Below are positions 24,532 through 30,476 of a DNA stretch of 32,825 nucleotides, in pieces. Each line of letters starts with the position of its first letter. Position 1 is the stretch's first letter. Where the stretch lies: the NCBI RefSeq assembly GCF_000308375.1, contig NZ_BAFQ01000130.1, positions 1 to 32,825 of the forward strand, written 5' to 3'. The DNA comes from Nocardia aobensis NBRC 100429 (GTDB taxonomy: Bacteria > Actinomycetota > Actinomycetes > Mycobacteriales > Mycobacteriaceae). The position numbers were made by a program, and so were the translations under genes. Below the pieces are notes generated by a model that searched no databases, was not told the DNA's origin, and saw nothing but the letters and a program-made list of their open reading frames with translations.

Positions 24532-25743
24532 TCAGCGCCGGTCGGCGAGATCGGTGAGGGCCTGGGCCCAGCCGTCCAGGCGGTCGGCCGCCTCGCGCAA
24601 GGTGAACATGGCCCAGCCGAAGTCGTCCGCCGGTGTCGCCGCTGTGCTCGCTCCGGCCGCCAGCATCTGACCGGCGGCGGCGACGAGCTGCTCGTATTCG
24701 GTCACGCCGGCGTCCAGCCGATCGACCATCGCGCCCGATTGCTGCCGCAACCCCGCCCCGGCATGCGAGGTCGCGACCACCTCGAGCGCCTTCTCCATGG
24801 CCGCGATGTCCCCGGCGAGAGCGTGCAGGGCGGCTGCCCCGGATTCCGCGGTCGCCACGGTGTCGGCGAAATCGTCGGCCGGCACTCGGCCGCTCGCCTC
24901 GATCTGACGGCCGAGGGCGTAGAAGGCCCGTTCCGCCCGGACCAGTCGGGCGATGGGCGCCCGCGCCGCGGACTGCACTCCGGGCAGCCGGCGCGGGACG
25001 AACGCCGCGGGCGGCAAGGGGTTTCGACGCAACTCGAGGTACCGGCGGGTACTCACCGCCGCGCCGGTCACCAGCGCGGCCGCACCGCCACCGACCACGA
25101 CAACCGCCCACACGGGGGCCGAGATCGCCACCAGTCCGGCCGTGCCCAGCGCGGTCACACCCGAGGCCGCACTCCAGCGGAGGCTGCGCCGCCGCACCCG
25201 CCGCCGGCGGCGAAGTTCCCGCTCCCGCGGGTCGGCCCACTTCCGGACCGCGTGCAAGGCGAATTCGCCGGCGTCGCGCACTGCGCCCGGAAGCCGCCTG
25301 GCGCGTGCGAGCTGATCGCCCTCGGTCGGGCTGTGGGTCGAAGAATTCCGAAACGCGCTCGGGCCGGGCGAACGACGGCGCTCGCGCGGGTTTCCCTTGG
25401 CTTCGCGTGATCCGGTGTGCGACCGGGCGGCGGGCCCGCTGTCCGGTTCATGAATTTCGTGGATGACGCCGTGAGCACTCGGGCTCTCCGTGCCCGATCC
25501 GCGATCGGATGTCGGGCGGCCGGACGGGACGGCACCGGAAACACGATGCCGCTCAATGGATTCGGCGATCGACTGCCACGCGGCAGCGTCGGCGGCGGGT
25601 GGAGAGGCCGACAGTGGCGTCCGCGCCGTATCGGCCGACGGTGCGGCGGAGGCGGGCGGCGCGGACGCGGCGCTGCGAGCAGATCGGAACCAGGGCCGCG
25701 CACGGGTCGGCGCGGGCTCGTTACCTGCCCGCGTTCGCCCCAT
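24532..25743 (-). CDS. pspM: Phage-shock/envelope-stress membrane protein PspM (Rv2743c-like)
   Basis: 403 residues. In M. tuberculosis the membrane protein Rv2743c (PspM) works with ClgR and PspA to preserve envelope integrity. Here the gene follows pspA by 32 bases. Residues 1-140 are low-complexity (Ala/Ser/Pro/Arg-rich); 143-186 are charged and basic; two adjacent membrane segments lie at about 189-209 and 211-231; the rest (245-403) is helical and soluble. The ATG at 25743 has GGAAGG eight bases upstream. The N-terminal extension makes the protein longer than the roughly 270 residues I recall for Rv2743c; an internal start cannot be excluded. Identity rests mainly on position and topology. 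Confidence 0.78.
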   Translation of the reverse strand: MGRTRAGNEPAPTRARPWFRSARSAASAPPASAAPSADTARTPLSASPPAADAAAWQSIAESIERHRVSGAVPSGRPTSDRGSGTESPSAHGVIHEIHEPDSGPAARSHTGSREAKGNPRERRRSPGPSAFRNSSTHSPTEGDQLARARRLPGAVRDAGEFALHAVRKWADPRERELRRRRRVRRRSLRWSAASGVTALGTAGLVAISAPVWAVVVVGGGAAALVTGAAVSTRRYLELRRNPLPPAAFVPRRLPGVQSAARAPIARLVRAERAFYALGRQIEASGRVPADDFADTVATAESGAAALHALAGDIAAMEKALEVVATSHAGAGLRQQSGAMVDRLDAGVTEYEQLVAAAGQMLAAGASTAATPADDFGWAMFTLREAADRLDGWAQALTDLADRR

Positions 25744-25775
25744 CTGCCCAGCCTTCCGATCGACCCGCGACGCGC

Positions 25776-26588
25776 CTACTGCTGCGCGGCCTGGCCCTTG
25801 TTCACCTGCGGCTGAGCCGGGTTGGCGATGGACTGACCGGCGGAGTCACCCGACGGCAGCGCGTCACCGCGCATGGAGGCGCGGATCTGCTCGAGACGGT
25901 TGTGGCCGGCCATCTGCACGCTGGCCTGCTGCACCTCCATCATGCGGCCCTGCACGGTGTTCTGCGCGAGCTCGGCGGCGCCCAGGGCGTTGGCGTAGCG
26001 ACGCTCGATCTTCTCGCGCACCGCGTCCAGGCTGGGGGTGCTGCCGGGGGCGGACAGCGTCGAATCCATCTGCTGCAGCGACGCGGAGACCTGCTCCTGC
26101 ATCTTGGCCTGCTCGAGCTGGCTGAGCAGCTTGGTACGCTCGGCGACCTTCTGCTGCAGCAGCATGGCGTTCTGCTCGACCGCCTTCTTGGCCTGGGCGG
26201 CGGCCTGCAGCGACTGGTCGTGCAGTACCTTCAGGTCCTCGACGGACTGTTCGGCGGTGACCAACTGGGCGGCGAACGCCTCGGCGGCGTTGGTGTACTG
26301 GATCGCCTTGTCGGTGTCGCCGGCGGCGTTGGCCTGGTCGGCCAGCTGCACGGCCTGGCGGGCGTTGGCGTTGAGCTTCTCGACCTCGTCGAGCTGACGG
26401 TTGAGCTTCATCTCCAGCTGGCGCTGGTTACCGATCACCGACGCCGCCTGCTGCGACAGGGCCTGGTGCTGACGCTGGGCTTCCTCGATAGCCTGCTGAA
26501 TCTGCACCTTCGGATCCGCATGCTCCTCGATCTTCGAATCGAAGAGGGCCATCAGGTACTTCCAGGCCTTCACGAACGGATTAGCCAT
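25776..26588 (-). CDS. pspA: Phage shock protein A (35-kDa antigen family)
   Basis: Peripheral membrane-stress protein of the PspA/IM30 (ESCRT-III-like) family that binds and stabilises damaged membranes. 270 residues, the size of the mycobacterial 35-kDa antigen Rv2744c. It begins [20 protein letters not shown], an amphipathic N-terminal helix, followed by a long coiled coil (about 25-210) rich in Gln, Ala and Glu, and a Gly/Pro/Gln tail. The ATG at 26588 starts the conserved sequence; GGAGG lies twelve bases upstream. A hairpin and 220 bases separate it from clgR, so it may have its own promoter. Confidence 0.95.
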   Translation of the reverse strand: MANPFVKAWKYLMALFDSKIEEHADPKVQIQQAIEEAQRQHQALSQQAASVIGNQRQLEMKLNRQLDEVEKLNANARQAVQLADQANAAGDTDKAIQYTNAAEAFAAQLVTAEQSVEDLKVLHDQSLQAAAQAKKAVEQNAMLLQQKVAERTKLLSQLEQAKMQEQVSASLQQMDSTLSAPGSTPSLDAVREKIERRYANALGAAELAQNTVQGRMMEVQQASVQMAGHNRLEQIRASMRGDALPSGDSAGQSIANPAQPQVNKGQAAQQ

Positions 26589-26758
26589 CGATTGATCCCG
26601 CCTCCATCTGACTACGCCGCGCCCCAGCACGGCGGCGGTGCGCGACCGTCACGCACCCCTGTGTCCCTATCCTCCACGGCATCGGATCCGGGCTGCCGAA
26701 CCACCCGTAACCGACGCTTACAGAGAATCTATCGGTTTCCGCTCCGTCGTACAGCCTT

Positions 26759-26783
26759 GCCGGCGCCGATCCGGCGCCGGCAG
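26759..26783 (-). terminator. Hairpin between clgR and pspA
   Basis: Arms TGCCGGCGCC and GGCGCCGGCA (10 bp, five-base loop), starting 24 bases past the clgR stop. It could terminate or attenuate clgR transcripts and so separate clgR from pspA expression. Confidence 0.5.
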
Positions 26784-26807
26784 TCGTGATCGCCGGTTCG
26801 CGGCGAG

Positions 26808-27179
26808 TCACTTCGCTTGCACCAGGACCAGTTTCTCGGCCTTCGGGGCCGGAATCACGATCCGGGTGTCGCCGGCGATCCCGGCTCGCGCCGACACGCT
26901 CGCCGCGGGTGCGGCGGCGGCCGTCTCCGGCGCGGGTGCCGGGGCGTCGGCGTCGGCCATGGCGGCGCTCACGTCGACCAGCACCTGCGACAGCGGCACG
27001 TCCAGCGCCTGGCAGATCGCGGCCAGCAGTTCGCTCGAGGCCTCTTTCCGGCCGCGTTCCACCTCGGACAGATAGCCCAGGCTCACGCGTGCCGACGTCG
27101 ACACCTCGCGCAGGGTCCGGTTCTGGGCGATCCGAGCGCGCCGCAGACTCTCGCCGATGGCCTCTCGAAGCAGCGTCAT
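26808..27179 (-). CDS. clgR: Transcriptional regulator ClgR (XRE-family HTH)
   Basis: Activator of clp protease and psp genes in actinobacteria. 123 residues. HTH at about 10-66 with [43 protein letters not shown] pattern; the C-terminal third is Ala/Pro-rich, then [17 protein letters not shown]. In relatives ClgR is itself degraded by Clp protease, but I cannot confirm a degron here. The ATG at 27179 has GAGGAG six bases upstream. A SigE-like promoter lies about 80-110 bases upstream. Gene order pncC-clgR-pspA-pspM matches the M. tuberculosis stress locus. Confidence 0.93.
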   Translation of the reverse strand: MTLLREAIGESLRRARIAQNRTLREVSTSARVSLGYLSEVERGRKEASSELLAAICQALDVPLSQVLVDVSAAMADADAPAPAPETAAAAPAASVSARAGIAGDTRIVIPAPKAEKLVLVQAK

Positions 27180-27259
27180 CTCGTTCTCCTCACGTTCTCG
27201 CCTCACCGGGCCGAGCGCGACCGCCGTCGAGCGTGACGCACCCCTCCGTCTACAGTGCC

Positions 27260-27287
27260 AACGTCGCACGCCACCCCGTTGGTTCCC
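27260..27287 (-). promoter_or_regulatory. SigE-type ECF promoter candidate for clgR
   Basis: Minus strand reads GGGAAC, 18 bases, CGTT, close to the mycobacterial SigE pattern (GGAAC-N16-18-GTT). In M. tuberculosis clgR is SigE-dependent, so the placement makes biological sense. Expected leader is about 75 bases. Confidence 0.55.
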
Positions 27288-27300
27288 GCCCGCGGGAACC
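27281..27300. repeat. 20-bp near-palindrome overlapping the clgR -35 region
   Basis: Arms GGTTCCCGC and GCGGGAACC around a two-base centre. It contains the GGGAAC -35 candidate on the minus strand and could be an operator for a regulator of clgR. Confidence 0.5.
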
Positions 27301-27326
27301 GATCGGCATCCATCGGACAGCCGTCC

Positions 27327-27842
27327 TCAGCCGGTGCCGTCCGGGTCGCCGCCACCGACGCGGCGCAGCAGCTCCGCGACGGCCGTGCGCACCGCGTTCA
27401 TCCTGATCGTCCACCGATCCCCGGCGAGCTGCAACCGCATCACCTCGGTCCCGCCGGGGCCGCTCAGACCCAGGAAGACCGTGCCGACCGGGCAGCCGTT
27501 CTGCGCGTCCGGCCCGGCGACACCGGTGAGCCCGATGCCCCAGTCGGCCCCGCATTTCGTGCGCGCGCCGACGGCGAGCTGTTCGGCGGTCCCCGCCGCG
27601 ACCGGCCCGTCCGAGGCCAGGGTGTCTTCGCTCACGCCGGCCAGGCGGTGTTTGAGGTCGGTGGCGTAGACGATCAGTCCGCCGCGCAACACCAGGCTTG
27701 CTCCCGGCACCCCCGCGATCGTGGCCGCGAGCAAACCGGCGGTCAGGGATTCGGCGGTGGCCACGGTCTGTCCGGTGCGGGTCAGGGTCGCCACCAGGTC
27801 GACGGTCTCGGGCGCAGCGCTCAGCGGATCGGCGGCGCCCAC
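27327..27842 (-). CDS. pncC: CinA-family nicotinamide-nucleotide amidohydrolase
   Basis: 171-residue stand-alone CinA C-terminal domain. The family hydrolyses nicotinamide mononucleotide to nicotinate mononucleotide in NAD recycling. Visible motifs are TVATAESLTAGLLAATIAGVPGAS (the AES serine is the family nucleophile), GGLIVYATDLKHRLAGV and GIGLTGVAGP. The motif has SLTAG where SCTGG is more usual. The start is GTG at 27842, 16 bases after the pgsA stop, so the two are probably co-transcribed. Confidence 0.93.
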   Translation of the reverse strand: MGAADPLSAAPETVDLVATLTRTGQTVATAESLTAGLLAATIAGVPGASLVLRGGLIVYATDLKHRLAGVSEDTLASDGPVAAGTAEQLAVGARTKCGADWGIGLTGVAGPDAQNGCPVGTVFLGLSGPGGTEVMRLQLAGDRWTIRMNAVRTAVAELLRRVGGGDPDGTG

Positions 27843-27858
27843 GTCGGTGCCCAGCGTG

Positions 27859-28500
27859 TCACCGCCGCTCGACCGGCCGCGCCCACAATCGGGCCGCCTG
27901 CACCACGTAATCCAGTCCGGTCACCACGGTCAGCACCACCGCGACATACATCAGCGCCATGCCCGCGCTCGCCCACGCGTCGGCGAGTGGCAGCAGCAGG
28001 ACGCCGATCGCCACCGACTGCACCAGGGTCTTGGCCTTACCGCCGCGCCCGGCGGGGATCACGCCGCGGCGCACCACGGCCAGCCGTAGCAACGTCACGC
28101 CGATCTCGCGGGCACAGATCACGACGGTGATCCACCACGGCAGATCGCCCAGTGCCGACAACCCGATCAGGGCCGCGCCGATCAACGCCTTGTCGGCGAT
28201 CGGATCCGCCAATTTGCCGAAGTCGGTGACCAGTCCGTACTTGCGCGCGAGTTGGCCGTCGATGCGGTCGGTGACCGCCGCGATGCCGAACAGGGCCGCC
28301 GCGGCGATCCGCCATCCGGTGTCGTGGCCGCCCCCGGCGAACAATGCCAGCAGGAAGATCGGCACGATCAGGATGCGCAGGACCGTGAGGATGTTGGCGA
28401 TGTTCATCAGCGGCACCGCGGAGGGCTCGACGGTCCGGTTGGGTTGCGGCGGAACGAGATTCGCTCGCGCTCTGCCGGCCTCGGCCCAGGTCCGGTCCAT
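27859..28500 (-). CDS. pgsA: CDP-diacylglycerol-glycerol-3-phosphate 3-phosphatidyltransferase (pgsA3-like)
   Basis: Integral membrane enzyme of the CDP-alcohol phosphatidyltransferase family; it makes phosphatidylglycerol phosphate. 213 residues with the chosen ATG at 28500. The metal/CDP site is complete: D-x2-D-G-x2-A-R-x8-G-x3-D-x3-D, with Asp78, Asp81, Asp99 and Asp103. Several hydrophobic spans follow a polar N-terminus of about 31 residues; the conserved part starts at MNIANILTVLRI, so a start at 28407 is possible. Same order as Rv2746c in M. tuberculosis, divergent from argA. Confidence 0.93.
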   Translation of the reverse strand: MDRTWAEAGRARANLVPPQPNRTVEPSAVPLMNIANILTVLRILIVPIFLLALFAGGGHDTGWRIAAAALFGIAAVTDRIDGQLARKYGLVTDFGKLADPIADKALIGAALIGLSALGDLPWWITVVICAREIGVTLLRLAVVRRGVIPAGRGGKAKTLVQSVAIGVLLLPLADAWASAGMALMYVAVVLTVVTGLDYVVQAARLWARPVERR

Positions 28501-28627
28501 ATCGTCGCTCTGCACGCTCACCGGCACCCCCGGCCGGAACGCACGCAGCCGCGGCCCCCGGCGGATCGAGGCAGGCGGGCGGACGAGATGTGCGGCACTC
28601 CACCAGACTATCGGTTAACGACCCGAC

Positions 28628-28633
28628 TACTGT
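28628..28633 (+). promoter_or_regulatory. Candidate -10 box for leaderless argA mRNA
   Basis: TACTGT, then seven bases, then the ATG at 28641. No ribosome binding site is present. Confidence 0.4.
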
Positions 28634-28640
28634 GCACCCC

Positions 28641-29183
28641 ATGACCACGCGGGCACATCAGAGTGATTCGATCGGCGCCACCGACCCCGGCACCGTGCGA
28701 GTCCGACGCGCCCGCACCTCGGATGTGCCCGCCATCAAAAACCTCGTCGACGTCTACGCCGGCCGCATCCTGCTGGAGAAGAATCTCGTCACGCTCTACG
28801 AGTCGGTGCAGGAATTCTGGGTGGCCGAGGTCGACGAGAGCCTCGTCGGATGTGGCGCATTACACGTGTTGTGGGCCGATCTGGGTGAAGTGCGCACCGT
28901 GGCGGTCCACCCCGACGCCAAGGGCCGCGGCGTCGGGCGCCTGATCGTGGATCAGCTGATCGCGACCGCCCGCGAACTCCAGCTGCAGCGACTGTTCGTG
29001 CTGACCTTCGAGGTGGAGTTCTTCTCCCGGCACGGGTTCGCCGAGATCGACGGCACGCCCGTCACCGCCGAGGTCTTCGCGGAGATGTGCCGCTCCTACG
29101 ACACCGGTGTGGCCGAATTCCTCGACCTCAGCTACGTCAAGCCGAACACCCTCGGCAATACTCGAATGCTGTTGACCCTCTGA
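28641..29183 (+). CDS. argA: Amino-acid N-acetyltransferase (Rv2747-type ArgA)
   Basis: GNAT-family enzyme that acetylates L-glutamate (or glutamine) as the first step of arginine synthesis; the short Rv2747 type lacks the amino-acid kinase domain of the classical enzyme. 180 residues. VRRARTSDVPAIKNLVD opens the GNAT fold near residue 21, and the acetyl-CoA loop VAVHPDAKGRGVGRLIVDQL is at about 92-111. The ATG at 28641 agrees with the expected length and a TACTGT box; the longer upstream frame lacks support. Followed closely by a YCII-like gene. Confidence 0.92.
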   Translation: MTTRAHQSDSIGATDPGTVRVRRARTSDVPAIKNLVDVYAGRILLEKNLVTLYESVQEFWVAEVDESLVGCGALHVLWADLGEVRTVAVHPDAKGRGVGRLIVDQLIATARELQLQRLFVLTFEVEFFSRHGFAEIDGTPVTAEVFAEMCRSYDTGVAEFLDLSYVKPNTLGNTRMLLTL

Positions 29184-29200
29184 ACCTTTCGGGAGCGCCC

Positions 29201-29503
29201 GTGCCGATCTTCGCCGTCCACTACACCTATTCCGACGCCACCGTCGCCGGGCGCGACGAGCATCGGCCCCGGCATCGGGAATGGCTGTCGAATCTGGTCG
29301 ACCAGGGTGTGGTCCTCACGACCGGGCCGTATGCCGACGGATCCGGCGCGCTGCTGCTGTTCCGCGCCGAGGACGCCGCGGCATTGGACGAACTGCTCGC
29401 CTCCGATCCGTTCGCGCAGGAGGAGTTGATCGATGCGAAGCGATTCCTGGAGTGGACCCCGGTGATGGGCGCCTTCTCGGCACAGGCGGCGCCGAACCCC
29501 TAG
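29201..29503 (+). CDS. YCII-family protein
   Basis: 100-residue protein of the YCII (dimeric alpha+beta barrel) family. It shows VPIFAVHYTYSDATVAGRDEHRPRHREWLSNL, with the family His, and LTTGPYADGSGALLLFRAED, then the FAQEELIDAKRFLEWTPV block. Some members bind or degrade small metabolites; no role is assigned here. The start is GTG at 29201, 17 bases after argA, with GGGAG at 29191-29195, so it is likely co-transcribed. Confidence 0.88.
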   Translation: MPIFAVHYTYSDATVAGRDEHRPRHREWLSNLVDQGVVLTTGPYADGSGALLLFRAEDAAALDELLASDPFAQEELIDAKRFLEWTPVMGAFSAQAAPNP

Positions 29504-29524
29504 GCAGGGGCGGCGAATGCCCGC

Positions 29525-29530
29525 TACGAT
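29525..29530 (+). promoter_or_regulatory. Candidate -10 box for the NTF2-like gene at 29569
   Basis: TACGAT, leaving a leader of about 32 bases that contains the GAGG ribosome binding site. No clear -35. Confidence 0.35.
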
Positions 29531-29568
29531 GCTCGGCATAGTCAACCAGTTGCATATGCGAGGTGGCG

Positions 29569-29985
29569 ATGCAGGCATTCCGACAGGCCGTGGAGGCACG
29601 TGACAGCGCGGCGATCGAGGCGTTGCTCGCCGAGAACGTCGTGTTCACGAGTCCGGTGGCGTTCAAGCCCTATCCCGGCCGGGCCATCACCGCGGCGATT
29701 CTGCGCGGCGTCCTGCGGGTGTTCGAGGACTTCCGCTACGTCCGCGAGATCACCGACGCGGGCGGGCACGACTCGACGCTGATCTTCGAGGCGACGGTCG
29801 ACGGGAAGCGCGTGACCGGCGCCGACTTCATCCACACCGACGAGGCCGGCCGGATCGACGATCTGATGGTGATGGTGCGCCCGCTCTCGGCGGCCAATGC
29901 CCTGGCCGCGGCGATGGGGGCGCAATTCGAGCGCATCCAGGCCGAAGCTGCCGAGCAGATCGAGCGGGAGAACGCGCCGCTGTAG
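29569..29985 (+). CDS. NTF2/SnoaL-like protein
   Basis: 138 residues of the SnoaL-like NTF2 superfamily: FRQAVEARDSAAIEALLAEN, VVFTSPVAFKPYPGR, a central strand-rich part, and DEAGRIDDLMVMVRPL near 102-117. The C-terminal helix is Ala/Glu-rich. These proteins are often small hydrolases or ligand binders; function unknown. The ATG at 29569 has GAGG at five bases; a GTG two codons upstream is the alternative. It shares no close similarity by eye with the other SnoaL-like protein in the window. Confidence 0.85.
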   Translation: MQAFRQAVEARDSAAIEALLAENVVFTSPVAFKPYPGRAITAAILRGVLRVFEDFRYVREITDAGGHDSTLIFEATVDGKRVTGADFIHTDEAGRIDDLMVMVRPLSAANALAAAMGAQFERIQAEAAEQIERENAPL

Positions 29986-30009
29986 GCCGCACCGTCGCGT
30001 CCGGCGATC

Positions 30010-30015
30010 TACCGT
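30010..30015 (+). promoter_or_regulatory. Candidate -10 box for leaderless PPOX-gene mRNA
   Basis: TACCGT, six bases, then the GTG at 30022. No ribosome binding site is present. Confidence 0.4.
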
Positions 30016-30021
30016 GAACCG

Positions 30022-30447
30022 GTGCGATTGGATCCGAACACCGCGCTGGCACGAGCACGCGCGGCCCGCGTGGCCCGGCTGGGCACGACCGACCCGACGG
30101 GCCGTCCTCATCTGGTCCCCGTGACCTTCGCGCTCTCGCCCTCGGGTCGCATCCTGGTGACCGCGGTCGATCAGAAACCGAAATCGACGACCGACCTGCG
30201 GCGGTTGCGCAATATCGCGGCCGAGAACCGGGTCTCGGTGCTGGCCGACGACTACGACGAGGACTGGACCCGGCTGTGGTGGGTCCGGCTCGACGGCACC
30301 GCCGCCGTCGCCACCACCGACACCGAGCGCGCCGAGGCGATCGCCTGGCTCACCGCGAAATACCCGCAGTATCGGGACAACGCCCCGCGCGGACCGGTCA
30401 TCCGGGTCGAGATCCGGACCGTCACCGGCTGGGCCTACACCGGGTAA
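30022..30447 (+). CDS. PPOX-class F420-dependent oxidoreductase (TIGR03668-like)
   Basis: 141-residue split-barrel flavin/deazaflavin-binding protein. Features are ARVARLGTTDPTGRPHLVPV (about 16-35), the FALSPSGRILVTAVDQKPKS segment, and VLADDYDEDWTRLWWVRLDG near 73-92, all typical of the small F420-dependent reductases common in Actinobacteria. The substrate is unknown. The start is GTG at 30022. Ends 29 bases before the convergent ftsK stop. Confidence 0.9.
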   Translation: MRLDPNTALARARAARVARLGTTDPTGRPHLVPVTFALSPSGRILVTAVDQKPKSTTDLRRLRNIAAENRVSVLADDYDEDWTRLWWVRLDGTAAVATTDTERAEAIAWLTAKYPQYRDNAPRGPVIRVEIRTVTGWAYTG

Positions 30448-30476
30448 GACCTACGCCTAAGACCCACGCCGGAAAC

